NCBI RefSeq assembly: GCF_003952025.1
Contig: NZ_QXGI01000005.1
Coordinates: 124,001-188,000, forward strand
Length of the DNA stretch: 64,000 bases
Source of the DNA: Bifidobacterium castoris
Lineage (GTDB): Bacteria; Actinomycetota; Actinomycetes; Actinomycetales; Bifidobacteriaceae
Direction of reading: 5' to 3'
Position 1 is the first letter of the stretch, and the number at the start of each line of letters is the position of its first letter. The position numbers were made by a program, and so were the translations under genes. The notes below the pieces were generated by a model that had not been told where the DNA came from, ran no database searches, and saw nothing but the letters and a program-made list of their open reading frames with translations. This document shows, piece after piece, positions 8,438 to 16,571 of this stretch.

Positions 8438-9148
8438 TCAGCGCTGCGATCTGCGGATGAGCTTGCCCGGCTGGTAGATGACGATCGTGCGCCCCTCGCG
8501 CGCGATCCATCCGCGGTTCGCGAAATCCATAAGCGCCTTGTTCACCGTCTCCCTCGACGAGCCGACGAGCTGCGCCATCTCCTCCTGCGTGAGGTCGTGC
8601 GGCACCTGCAGCCCGGCTTCGACCGGCTTGCCGAAGCGCGACGCGAGGTCGAGCAGCGTCTTCGCGAGCCTGGCCGGCACGTCCATGAACACGAGGTCGG
8701 CGATGCGTTCGTTGTTCGCGCGCATGCGGTGCGCGAGCACCTGCAGCATGTCGACGGCGACGCGCGGATACTTGTCGAGCCACCGGAACAGCGCGTCATG
8801 CTCAAGCCAGACGAGGCGCGTGTCGTTCATCATCGCGATCGCCGACGCCGTGCGCGGGCCGCCGTCGGGATCGAAGACCGGGATCTCGCCAAGCACCTCG
8901 CCGCGCGCCTGGATGCTGAGCAGCTGCACACGGTCGTCGATCGACTTGCGCGTCAGCTTGACGCGTCCGCTCTCGATGACGTACATCCGCTGGTCGGTGT
9001 CCCCCTCGCGGAAGATGCAATCGCCCTTCTGCACGGTCTCATGGTGCAGCGCCGGCAGCAGTTCCTCGGCTTGTTCGGCGGAGACGTGCCTGAACAACGC
9101 CGTCTGCAGCAGCGCATTGTCCTCCCTGTACGTCTCGTCCGATGCCAT
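8438..9148 (-). CDS. Crp/Fnr-family transcriptional regulator
   Basis: A 236-residue regulator with an N-terminal cyclic-nucleotide-binding beta-barrel (about residues 15-125; GDCIFREGDTDQRMYVIESG, then GEVLGEIPVFD) and a C-terminal winged helix containing DLTQEEMAQLVGSSRETVNK. It resembles the actinobacterial GlxR/CRP group more than Fnr, having no iron-sulfur cysteines. The ATG at 9148 has GAGG five bases upstream; a GTG at 9154 is a possible alternative. A promoter with TTGGCG and TACAAT lies about 60 bases upstream. Target genes cannot be inferred from context, since neighbours are unrelated and separately promoted. Confidence 0.9.
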   Translation of the reverse strand: MASDETYREDNALLQTALFRHVSAEQAEELLPALHHETVQKGDCIFREGDTDQRMYVIESGRVKLTRKSIDDRVQLLSIQARGEVLGEIPVFDPDGGPRTASAIAMMNDTRLVWLEHDALFRWLDKYPRVAVDMLQVLAHRMRANNERIADLVFMDVPARLAKTLLDLASRFGKPVEAGLQVPHDLTQEEMAQLVGSSRETVNKALMDFANRGWIAREGRTIVIYQPGKLIRRSQR

Positions 9149-9204
9149 GACCACCTCGTTTCACGGTTGTTTCACACGGCCGCGCGGCGCGCGCGCCGAC
9201 GTCC

Positions 9205-9234
9205 ATTGTACCGTCGTCGCATCGCCGCCGCCAA
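9205..9234 (-). promoter_or_regulatory. Candidate promoter of the Crp-family gene
   Basis: On the minus strand TTGGCG (9234-9229), an 18-base spacer and TACAAT (9210-9205) form a sigma-70-like promoter reading toward the regulator, giving a leader of about 50 bases. Two direct copies of GTGAAAC lie in the leader between this promoter and the start. The rest of 9149-9495 shows nothing further that I can support. Confidence 0.5.
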
Positions 9235-9495
9235 CCCGGAGGCGGCGGCCGTCCGCCGCCCCATGCGCCGGCGCCCTTGTGCAGCGCGTCATGCCCGGCG
9301 TATCCCGCGACATGCCGCCGTCCGCGCCGCGGCATACCCGATCGCGGACGGCGGCGGTCTGTACAAGCGGCGCCGCGACGCCGTCAAACCGCCGCCGGCG
9401 GCGAACACGGACACGACCGACGCATCGAGCGCGCCGCCGATGGCCGTCGCCTTCCGGAGCGCGGAGACGATCCTGCGCATTGGTCCTGCTATGCC

Positions 9496-10845
9496 CTATG
9501 CCCGCATAGACGTCTGCGAGCCGAACGACGCCGCGACCCGCGCCATCGTCGCGATGACCTCCTCGCGCGTCATCGTCGTCTGCGCCGTCATCGGCTCGAC
9601 GCGCCGACGCGCCGATTTCACGGCCTTGTCCGACATCTTCTCCGGATCGGTGATGAGGACGTCGCCCATCGCGGCCGCGTCGATCGCATACGCGAGCGTG
9701 ACGTGGTGCAGCAGGCAGCCGGGGCCGCCGTCGCGCGCGGGTACGCGCATCTGCGCCGCGCCGCCGATCTTGCCGCCGACGACGGTCTCGCCGGCGCCGC
9801 CGTCATGCACGGCGGCGATGTCGTTGAGCCCCGCATAGCATGCGCGCACGCCGCACTCGGCGAGCGCCGCGAGCAGCCACGCGTCGCACAGCTGATAGAC
9901 CTGCACGGCGTCGAGTCCGTCGGCGAACCACAACGGCGCGTACAGCGAATAGGTGATCGTGTCGGCCGGTTCGACGAACATCGCGCCGCCGCCGGTGCCG
10001 CGGCGCACGATGTGCACGCCGCGCGCATGCGCCGCCGCCACGTCCACCTCATCCTCGATCGACTGGTAGCGGCCGCAGACGACGGCCGGCGCCGCCCAGT
10101 GCCAGACGCGGATCGTCGGCGGGCGCTCGCCGTCGGCCATCTGGCGCGCCCATTGTGGTTCGAGCGCCATCTGCTCCTCGGGCATCCGCGGCCGGTCGAC
10201 GACGACATGCGGCCGCAGCGCCGCCCAGCGCGAACGGATCTCGTCGGCGCCGATGCATATCGGCGACGGCGTCCGCGGATGCTGCGCGGCCCGCCACGAA
10301 CGGCGCACCCGCGCCGTATGGCGTTCCTCGAAGGCGCGCGCGGCGCCGTCGTCCCCGGCCGCCGCGCGCAGCGCCGCCAACGCGATCGCGTCGGCGTTCG
10401 CACCGATGAGCCGATCGCCGAGCACATCGTCGATGCGCCGCACCGTGCGTCGGTACCATGCCTCCACCGCGTTCTCCGTCGCGCGCATGCGCGGATCGGC
10501 ATCGCGAAGGTCCCCGTCATCATCCTCTTTGACATGGATCTCGTCCGCGCGTATACGCGGATCGGCATCAACGGAATCAACGTCATCGACGGCATCGGCT
10601 GTCGGAACGAATCCGTCATCCGGCGCGGCGACGCCAGCCATCGCACCGCCGTCGGCCGACGCGGCATCGGCGAGCGTCATATCGAGTTCGCGGGCGGCGT
10701 CGGCGATGACGTTTTCGACGGCGTCGATGGCGGCGCGCGCATCATCGTCGGCGAAGAAATCGCCGTCGAGACATGCGCCGGCGGCAAGCGTCACACGGAC
10801 GAGCTTGCCGCCGGGCACTTTGACGGAACCGGAACGTTCGGTCAT
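9496..10845 (-). CDS. Lipoate-protein ligase with permuted (LplB-LplA) domain order
   Basis: A 449-residue protein. The C-terminal 260 residues are a BPL/LplA catalytic domain: IVRRGTGGGAMF (lipoyl-adenylate site), DITYSLYAPL-type strand and the VVGGKIGGAAQ motif with the conserved Lys. The N-terminus (about residues 8-60) has SVKVPGGKLVRVTL and LDGDFF, the signature of the LplA C-terminal accessory domain (LplB in two-part enzymes). The order is therefore reversed from standard LplA, with an acidic, low-complexity linker between (about residues 60-190). It should attach lipoate or octanoate to a carrier such as the GcvH encoded at 18116-18517. It starts 12 bases downstream of the TM2 gene and is probably cotranscribed with it. 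Confidence 0.8.
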   Translation of the reverse strand: MTERSGSVKVPGGKLVRVTLAAGACLDGDFFADDDARAAIDAVENVIADAARELDMTLADAASADGGAMAGVAAPDDGFVPTADAVDDVDSVDADPRIRADEIHVKEDDDGDLRDADPRMRATENAVEAWYRRTVRRIDDVLGDRLIGANADAIALAALRAAAGDDGAARAFEERHTARVRRSWRAAQHPRTPSPICIGADEIRSRWAALRPHVVVDRPRMPEEQMALEPQWARQMADGERPPTIRVWHWAAPAVVCGRYQSIEDEVDVAAAHARGVHIVRRGTGGGAMFVEPADTITYSLYAPLWFADGLDAVQVYQLCDAWLLAALAECGVRACYAGLNDIAAVHDGGAGETVVGGKIGGAAQMRVPARDGGPGCLLHHVTLAYAIDAAAMGDVLITDPEKMSDKAVKSARRRVEPMTAQTTMTREEVIATMARVAASFGSQTSMRA

Positions 10846-10857
10846 GGCCGCATCCCG

Positions 10858-11730
10858 TCAGTCCATCAGTTCGACGCCGCGCGCGTCGCGATGCTCGGGC
10901 GTGCCGTAGTCGGAGGTGAGGATGCGCACGCCTTCGATCCACGACCAGATCAGCGCGGCGAGCGGTCCCAGGCCGAGCGCGACCCAGCCGAGCGCCGTCA
11001 GCAGCAGCTGCGCGATGCCGCGGCCGGTGTAGCCGAGGTAGAAGTTGTGGATGCCGAACATGCCGAAGAAGAGCGCGAGCAGGCCCGCGAGGATCTTGTT
11101 GCGCGCGATGTAGTAGGTCGCCGGCGCCGCATAGGCCGGCTGCGCGCCGTTCGGCGCACCATAGGCAGGCTGCTGCGTATACGGCTGCTGCGCGGAGCCC
11201 GGCGCGGCATAGGTCGGCGCGGTGTAGGCGTCCGCCGGCATCGTGTGGTCGGTGAAGGCATCGGTTGACGGCTGCCCATACGGGCTCGACGTCGGGGCCG
11301 CCGTATACGGGTTGCCCATCGAGTCGACGGTCTGCGCGGCCGGCGCCGACGTCTGCGCATAGATCGCGGTCGGCATGCCGGGCGTGGCCGAAGTCGGCGT
11401 GTCGGTGGTCGTCGGCGCAACGTTGGAGGCGGGGGCCGGCGCACCGTAGGCGGACGGATTGCCGAAGGTGGGCTGCGCGCCGTCCGGCGCCATGTCGAAA
11501 GCGGTCGCAGCGGAGGACGGCGCGTCGGAAATCGCCTCCGTGACGGTCGCGTCCGCGACGTCCTCGGCCGCGATCGTCTCGGTGACCGTGTCGCCCGCCG
11601 GGTCGGTCACGCTCGTCTGCTCGAAGGCCACCGTCTGCGGGTCGGCCTGCAGATCGGCGCTCGCGTCGTTCAGGTTGTCCGGATCGGTCGGGTTGGTTGG
11701 ATTGTCCGGATTGGTCTGTGGTTGTGTCAT
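10858..11730 (-). CDS. TM2-domain membrane protein with long disordered N-terminus
   Basis: A 290-residue protein. Roughly the first 210 residues are low-complexity, rich in Ala, Pro, Thr, Gln and Tyr, with repeated short APAYGA/YTA-like elements. The C-terminal 75 residues form a TM2 domain: RNKILAGLLALFFGMFGIHN, then FYLGYTGRGIAQLLLTALGW and a WSWIEG turn, giving two hydrophobic segments. TM2 proteins have no assigned enzymatic role. The start at 11730 is fixed by GAGGA six bases upstream; an extension to 11769 stays open but lacks a ribosome site. The lipoate ligase gene follows at once. Confidence 0.85.
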   Translation of the reverse strand: MTQPQTNPDNPTNPTDPDNLNDASADLQADPQTVAFEQTSVTDPAGDTVTETIAAEDVADATVTEAISDAPSSAATAFDMAPDGAQPTFGNPSAYGAPAPASNVAPTTTDTPTSATPGMPTAIYAQTSAPAAQTVDSMGNPYTAAPTSSPYGQPSTDAFTDHTMPADAYTAPTYAAPGSAQQPYTQQPAYGAPNGAQPAYAAPATYYIARNKILAGLLALFFGMFGIHNFYLGYTGRGIAQLLLTALGWVALGLGPLAALIWSWIEGVRILTSDYGTPEHRDARGVELMD

Positions 11731-12284
11731 CGGTTCCTCGATTTCCTCATGCATATGCGCGGCGCACACATGCCGTTGCCGTTGGCTCTAACGTCAACGG
11801 TAGCCGCCTCCGATGGGAGTTGGCTGCACGTTTCCCGACTTTCAGCGTAACGTACCGCACATCCGCGCACACAACGCATCTGCCCCAGCCGATCGCCTCG
11901 CGCGCACCTGCGCCATCGGCACCTGCAGCCGCATCCAACCAGCCCACCCGATACCCGCAACCGCCTCTTAGCGACCGTCGCCGCCCTTTAACGAACACCG
12001 CCGCCGCAAACCGCACCCCTGATGATCGCGGCCACACCGCTCAGCGAGCACATCCGCCCCAATCCGCACCCACGCCGATCGCAACCGCCTCGTCCGCGAA
12101 GGTAGCCGCCCCCCCTAGCGAACGCCACCGTCCCGACCCGCACCCGCGGCGATCGGCAACGCGTCGGCGTCCGCGTATTCTCATTCACGGAACGCCGCCG
12201 CATAACAACGTCGACGGCAGTATTCAGGTAAACTCACCTATCCACTGCCGCCGCACACCCATCGGCGACCCGCCACGCAACAAC
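11731..12284. other. Intergenic region with GC-rich degenerate repeats, no confident gene
   Basis: About 550 bases between the small-protein terminator and the TM2 gene. Open frames on both strands are short and of biased composition. A related GC-rich phrase (CCGCACCC..GATCG) recurs at 12011, 12064 and 12138 at irregular spacing. A short inverted repeat CCGTTG/CAACGG near 11782-11803 flanks a TTGACG on the minus strand; no matching -10 was found. The TM2 gene promoter should be here but I cannot place it. Confidence 0.4.
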
Positions 12285-12319
12285 GAAAAACGGACGCCCG
12301 CGTGCATGCGGACGTCCGT
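12285..12319 (-). terminator. Terminator of the 43-residue protein gene
   Basis: On the minus strand a 12-bp stem (12308-12319 with 12290-12301, one G-T pair) with a six-base loop is followed directly by TTTTTCG: a textbook intrinsic terminator, 22 bases past the stop codon of the small gene. It supports real transcription of that gene. Confidence 0.88.
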
Positions 12320-12341
12320 CGAAGCGTTGTGGCCGACGCGC

Positions 12342-12473
12342 TCAGGCGACGTAGACCGGACCGTACTCGCTCGGAACGTGGGTCGTCGCGATGTACGGGC
12401 CCGACGTCGGACGCGCATAGGTCTGGAAGCCGTTGCTGTAGTTCATCGACGCTTCTTCACAGTTGCAGCACAT
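12342..12473 (-). CDS. 43-residue Cys-rich small protein, function unknown
   Basis: The protein begins MCCNCEEASMNYSNG and ends PSEYGPVYVA; I do not recognise it. Three Cys fall within the first five residues (CCNC), the remainder is rich in Tyr, Pro, Thr and Ser, and there is no hydrophobic segment. Support for a real gene: a strong AGAGG five bases upstream of the ATG at 12473, a perfect intrinsic terminator 22 bases past the TGA, a TAGAAT hexamer upstream and two clean hairpins in the leader. Possible roles are a metal- or thiol-sensing peptide, a modified-peptide precursor or a regulatory peptide; nothing nearby decides this. The neighbours leuB and the TM2 gene are separately organised. 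Confidence 0.72.
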   Translation of the reverse strand: MCCNCEEASMNYSNGFQTYARPTSGPYIATTHVPSEYGPVYVA

Positions 12474-12564
12474 GATTACCTCTTTCGTACGGCACGTGGT
12501 CGTGCCGTGGTTTCGTTACCGGGAACCGCTTGCGCGGTTCGTTGCACATACGGCGCTCATTCTA
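12474..12564 (-). promoter_or_regulatory. Promoter -10 and structured leader of the 43-residue protein gene
   Basis: On the minus strand TAGAAT (12564-12559) is followed by about 80 bases of leader. The leader has two perfect hairpins: a 7-bp stem with a 4-base loop (12523-12540) and an 8-bp stem with a 4-base loop (12489-12508). The second ends eight bases before the AGAGG ribosome site, so folding could influence initiation. I find no convincing -35. It matches no riboswitch class I know. Confidence 0.45.
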
Positions 12565-12648
12565 CAGCCGAGGGCCGAAGAACGGCCGGAGCCGTTTACG
12601 CATCGCGCAGACGCCGCCGGCCGCATCATCCGGACGTCCCGCAGGCGT

Positions 12649-13686
12649 TCAGATGCGCGCGAGGATGTCGCGGCCGACCTCATCGGTCGAGCGCGCCGTC
12701 GAGCCGAGCTCGGCGATATCCGCCTCGACCGCCGCGTCGATGCGCGCCGCGGCGTCGTCGAATCCGAGGTGACGCAGCAGCATCGCGGCCGACAGGATCG
12801 CGGCCGTCGGATTCGCGATGCCCTTGCCGGCGATGTCCGGCGCCGAACCGTGAATCGGCTCGAACATCGACGGATACTCGTCGATCGCGTTGATGCAGCC
12901 GGACGCCGAATAGCCGACGCCGCCGACGACGGCGCCCGCCTCATCGGTGAGGATGTCGCCGAAGAGGTTGTCGGTGAGGATGACGTCGAAACGCTGCGGA
13001 TCGTTGACGAGGTAGATCGTGGCCGCGTCGATGTGGTTGTAGTCGTGCGTGACCTCGGGGTACTCCTCGCCGACCTTGTCGACGATGCGCTGCCACATGT
13101 CGCCGGCGTTGACGAGCACGTTCTTCTTGTGCACGAGCGTCACATGCTTGCGGCGCTTCATCGCCAGCTCGAACGCGTAGCGCACGACGCGTTCGACGCC
13201 GTAGGCCGTGTTGATCGAGACTTCGGTGGCCACTTCGTGCTCGGTGCCCTTGCGGATCGCGCCGCCGGCGCCGCAGTACAGGCCTTCGGTGCCTTCGCGC
13301 ACGACGACGAAGTCGATGTCGCCCGGCTGCGCGAGCGGCGACGTGACGCCCTTGTACAGCTTCGACGGGCGCAGGTTCACGTACTGGTCGAGCGCGAAGC
13401 GCAGCTTGAGCAGCAGGCCGCGTTCGAGGACGCCGGCCTTGACGCGCGGGTCGCCGACCGCGCCGAGCAGGATCGCGTCGGTCTTCTTGATGGCCTCGAG
13501 GTCCTCGTCCGGCAGGATCTCGCCGTCGCGCAGATAACGTTCGGCGCCGAGATCGAAGGGCACGTAGTTGAATGCCGCCACGTCCGCGGCCGCCTTCTCC
13601 AGCGCCTGCTGCGCCCACGGGGTTACTTCCTTGCCGATGCCGTCGCCGGGAATGACGGCGATCGTGTACTGCTTGTGTTCGCTCAT
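12649..13686 (-). CDS. leuB: 3-isopropylmalate dehydrogenase
   Basis: A 345-residue NAD-dependent beta-decarboxylating dehydrogenase of leucine synthesis. Seen: [16 protein letters not shown] at the N-terminus, [14 protein letters not shown], the substrate-binding arginines in [17 protein letters not shown], the [12 protein letters not shown] loop, and the metal-binding [13 protein letters not shown] followed by [14 protein letters not shown]. It is complete and of usual length. I start it at the ATG at 13686; an extension upstream is open, but its Arg/Val-rich sequence is not family-like. There is no other leucine gene beside it, and no T-box or attenuator could be recognised upstream. Confidence 0.94.
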   Translation of the reverse strand: MSEHKQYTIAVIPGDGIGKEVTPWAQQALEKAAADVAAFNYVPFDLGAERYLRDGEILPDEDLEAIKKTDAILLGAVGDPRVKAGVLERGLLLKLRFALDQYVNLRPSKLYKGVTSPLAQPGDIDFVVVREGTEGLYCGAGGAIRKGTEHEVATEVSINTAYGVERVVRYAFELAMKRRKHVTLVHKKNVLVNAGDMWQRIVDKVGEEYPEVTHDYNHIDAATIYLVNDPQRFDVILTDNLFGDILTDEAGAVVGGVGYSASGCINAIDEYPSMFEPIHGSAPDIAGKGIANPTAAILSAAMLLRHLGFDDAAARIDAAVEADIAELGSTARSTDEVGRDILARI

Positions 13687-13824
13687 GACATGCGAGCGTA
13701 CACGCGCGCGGACGGCGCGCATGCGGCGCCGTTCATTCCGTGGACAGCGCCGCCATTCGATTCCATATAGTGGGATTTCGATTGAGACATCGTGCCGGCG
13801 CCGGCCGCGTCGGCACCGCCCCCG

Positions 13825-16260
13825 TCAGCGCACGGCTGTTTCGAGCAGCTCCTCGGCGCCCATCGCCTCCAGGCACCACGCGTTCTCATAGCAGACGTCA
13901 CGCCACTGCCTGTAGCGTCCGGTGCCGCCGCCGTGCCCGGCCTCGACCTCGATCCTGATGAGCGCGTCAAGCCCCGCCGACTGCAGCCGCGCGACCCATT
14001 TGAGCGGTTCGACGACGAGGACGCGCGAATCGTTCATCGACGTCGTCACGAAGATCCTCGGGTACCGTGCCACGGCCTCGCCGTCGCGCCACACGGCGTG
14101 CGCCGCGTCGTCGGCGGCCGGCTCCGGCATCGGCGCGTTCTCATACGGCGAGTAGTCGCGCATGTAGCGGTAGGCCTCGGCGTCGTGCAGCGGATCGCCC
14201 CACTCGTCCCATTCGGTCACCGTCAGCGGCAGCGACGGGTCGAGCATCGTCGTCAACGCGTCGACGAACGGCACGTCCGCCTCGATGCCGGCGTACCGCT
14301 CCGGCGCCATGTTCGCGACGGCGCCCATCAGCAATCCTCCCGCCGATCCGCCGTTGGCGACGGTGCGCGCCGGGTCGGCGAGTCCGCAGTCCTGCAGCGC
14401 GGCGGTCACGTCGACGAAATCCTCGAAAGTGTGCTTCTTGCGCAACCTGCGGCCGTTCTCATACCATGCGCGTCCCATCTCGCCGCCGCCGCGCACATGC
14501 GGCACCGCATACAGCACACCGCGGTCGAGCAGGCTCAGCCGCGCGATCGAGAAACCCGGATCGGAACTGATCTCATAGGCGCCGTAGCCGATGACGAACA
14601 TCGGCATACGCTCGCGCATCGCGTCACGCCGGTAGACGAGGGAGACGGGGATGCGTTCGCCGTCGCGCGCCGTCACCCAGACACGGCGCTCCGCATAGTC
14701 GCGCGGATCGTAACCGCCGAGCACCGTCGCCTCCTTGAGCAGCACGTCGGCGCCGTCGCGCGTGTCGAGCTCGTGCAGCTCGCCGGGACGCGTGTAGCTC
14801 GTGAACAGGTAACGCATGCGCGGCGCGTCATACGAGGGATTGCCGGCCGTGCCGATCGAATAGAGCCGTCCCGCCTCGCCGTCGAAGCCGTCGAGCGCCG
14901 GCACCGGCACGTCCCGCGGCGTCCAGTCGCCGTCGAGCGCGGGCGGCGTGACCGCCTCGAACCGCCACGGACGGCCATGGAGGAAATCATCGGCCGCCGC
15001 GTCCTTGCCCATGACGGCGAGACGCGGCAGGCCGTCGGCACGGTAGGACAATGCGACGAAATGCCGGTGCAGCGCGATGCCGTCGATCGCCAGGCCGCGC
15101 ACGCCGCGCAGCAGCTCCGGGTTGCGCGGGTCGTCGAACGGCGTGCCGACCGGCATCGCCGACGCCCCCTCGATGACGGCGTCGCCAAGCTCGCAGCCGT
15201 ACGGCGATCCGCACGCGATCATCGTGCCGTCGCCGAGCGAGTACGGCGCGGCATGCGCGCGCATGTCGATGACGTCGATCTCGAAATTCGGGTTCGTCGC
15301 GTTGTGGTAGACGACGGCGGCCGGCACGTCCTCGCCGCGCTCGCCGGCGCCTTCGAAGGTCGCGAAGCTCACGTCGTACTCGACGCCCTCCCGGCGCGGA
15401 ATGAACGGCGTGAACTCGCCCTCCGGGTCGCTCACCGGCAGCATCAGCACCTCGCTCGTCGTCTTCGAGCCGGTGCCGATCACCAGATGCCGCTCGTCGA
15501 AGGACACGCCGATGCCGGTCCAGAAGCGTTCGTCCTCCTCACGGTAGACGTCCACGTCGTCGGCGACGTCGGTGCCGACCTTGTGCCGGCGGATGAGCCA
15601 CGGCCGCTGCGCCTCGTCGAGCACCGTATAGAACACGTAGCGCGCGTCCGGCGTGAAGCAGGCGGCCGCGATGCCTTCGAATCGTTCCGGCAGCTCATGC
15701 CCGGTCGCGATCTCTCGGATCGTGAAATCGTAGCGTTCGTCGCCGTTCGTGTCGACGCCGAGCAGCATCCAACGACCGTCCTTGCTGATGTCCATGCCGC
15801 CGATGCGGTAGAAGTCATGGCCTTGCGCCTCGACGTTCGCGTCAAGGATGACCTGTTCGCCCTCGAGCTCCCCCGGACGCTGCGTCGCGTCGATTTCCGG
15901 CGGATTCCAGTCGTCCTCATCACGCACCGGCAGCCGGCATTGCACCGCGTACTGCCTGCCCTCCTGTGTGCGCGCGTAGTACCAGTAGCCGTCCATGCGC
16001 GTCGGCACCGACATGTCGGTCTCCTGGACATGCGAACGGAACTCCTCGAAAAGCCGATTGCGTAACGGTTCGAGATGCGCCATGCGCGACTCGGTGTATG
16101 CGTTCTCGTCGGCCACGTACTGCTTGAGACGCGGCGACTCCTTGTCCCTCATCCACTCGTAGGGGTCGACGAAGACGTCGTCGTGGAAACTGCGCTCGTT
16201 GTTGATCCGCGCGGCCTGCGGCGGCCGGGTGCCCGCCTGCGCGTTCTGCTCGTTGGTCAT
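13825..16260 (-). CDS. S9 prolyl oligopeptidase family peptidase (oligopeptidase B-like)
   Basis: An 811-residue cytoplasmic serine peptidase with no signal peptide. An N-terminal family segment (DDVFVDPYEWMRDKESPRLK) leads into a beta-propeller, then the alpha/beta-hydrolase domain. Nucleophile Ser is in GGSAGGLLMGA, the Asp in TSMNDSRVLVVEP and the His in EAGHGGGTGRYRQW. The PHVRGGGEMGRAWYENG block is typical of protease II (cleavage after Lys/Arg in short peptides); the specificity is inference. The start is unusually clear: a perfect TATAAT (16267-16272, minus) ends six bases before the ATG at 16260, so the mRNA is probably leaderless. It is somewhat longer than Escherichia coli PtrB. Confidence 0.9.
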   Translation of the reverse strand: MTNEQNAQAGTRPPQAARINNERSFHDDVFVDPYEWMRDKESPRLKQYVADENAYTESRMAHLEPLRNRLFEEFRSHVQETDMSVPTRMDGYWYYARTQEGRQYAVQCRLPVRDEDDWNPPEIDATQRPGELEGEQVILDANVEAQGHDFYRIGGMDISKDGRWMLLGVDTNGDERYDFTIREIATGHELPERFEGIAAACFTPDARYVFYTVLDEAQRPWLIRRHKVGTDVADDVDVYREEDERFWTGIGVSFDERHLVIGTGSKTTSEVLMLPVSDPEGEFTPFIPRREGVEYDVSFATFEGAGERGEDVPAAVVYHNATNPNFEIDVIDMRAHAAPYSLGDGTMIACGSPYGCELGDAVIEGASAMPVGTPFDDPRNPELLRGVRGLAIDGIALHRHFVALSYRADGLPRLAVMGKDAAADDFLHGRPWRFEAVTPPALDGDWTPRDVPVPALDGFDGEAGRLYSIGTAGNPSYDAPRMRYLFTSYTRPGELHELDTRDGADVLLKEATVLGGYDPRDYAERRVWVTARDGERIPVSLVYRRDAMRERMPMFVIGYGAYEISSDPGFSIARLSLLDRGVLYAVPHVRGGGEMGRAWYENGRRLRKKHTFEDFVDVTAALQDCGLADPARTVANGGSAGGLLMGAVANMAPERYAGIEADVPFVDALTTMLDPSLPLTVTEWDEWGDPLHDAEAYRYMRDYSPYENAPMPEPAADDAAHAVWRDGEAVARYPRIFVTTSMNDSRVLVVEPLKWVARLQSAGLDALIRIEVEAGHGGGTGRYRQWRDVCYENAWCLEAMGAEELLETAVR

Positions 16261-16266
16261 GCGCCG

Positions 16267-16272
16267 ATTATA
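16267..16272 (-). promoter_or_regulatory. Consensus -10 (TATAAT) for a leaderless peptidase mRNA
   Basis: TATAAT on the minus strand ends exactly six bases before the ATG of the S9 peptidase gene and no Shine-Dalgarno lies between, so transcription should begin at or within a base of the start codon. Confidence 0.65.
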
Positions 16273-16301
16273 CGCACGCACGCGTCCCGGCCAGCGCCCA
16301 T

Positions 16302-16561
16302 ATACGCGCCGCAGGCCGCCAGCATCCCGTCCGACGTCGCAATCCGCGCAACCATACGCCCTCTGGATCGCCAGCCCCTTTTCCGGCGTCCCGATCCGCG
16401 CACATGTACGCCCTCTGAGTCGCCAGCACTGCGCCCAGCGGCCCAATCCGCGCATGCATACGCGCTACAGGCCGCCAGCACCCTGCCCGGCGTCCCGATC
16501 CGCGCACATGTACGCGCCGCAGGACGACAGAGCCCCGCGGCACATTGGGCGCAGGACGTCA
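16302..16561. repeat. Five tandem 52-bp repeats in an intergenic region
   Basis: Units start at 16302, 16354, 16406, 16458 and 16510, each exactly 52 bp. Shared landmarks per unit are RTACGC at the start, CGCCAGCA-like sequence near base 17 and AATCCGCGCA or GATCCGCGCA near the end; the fifth copy is the most diverged. Similarity is roughly 65-80 % by eye. The block fills the space between the S9 peptidase promoter and the App1 gene. Since 52 is not a multiple of three, the units do not encode a repeated peptide in one frame. Confidence 0.8.
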
Positions 16562-16571
16562 CAGCCCGGCG

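Noticed and set aside
5905-8460. 850-codon plus-strand open frame opposite the penicillin-binding protein
   Set aside because: Same shadow effect: biased Arg/Val/Leu composition and no ribosome site; the minus-strand product carries all class A PBP motifs.
13687-13824. T-box or leucine attenuator upstream of leuB
   Set aside because: No leader peptide with Leu codons, no T-box sequence and no paired terminator/antiterminator stems are visible.
16257-16562. 101-codon minus-strand frame across the 52-bp repeats
   Set aside because: The period is not a multiple of three, so the frame encodes no repeated peptide; no ribosome site; it abuts a promoter.
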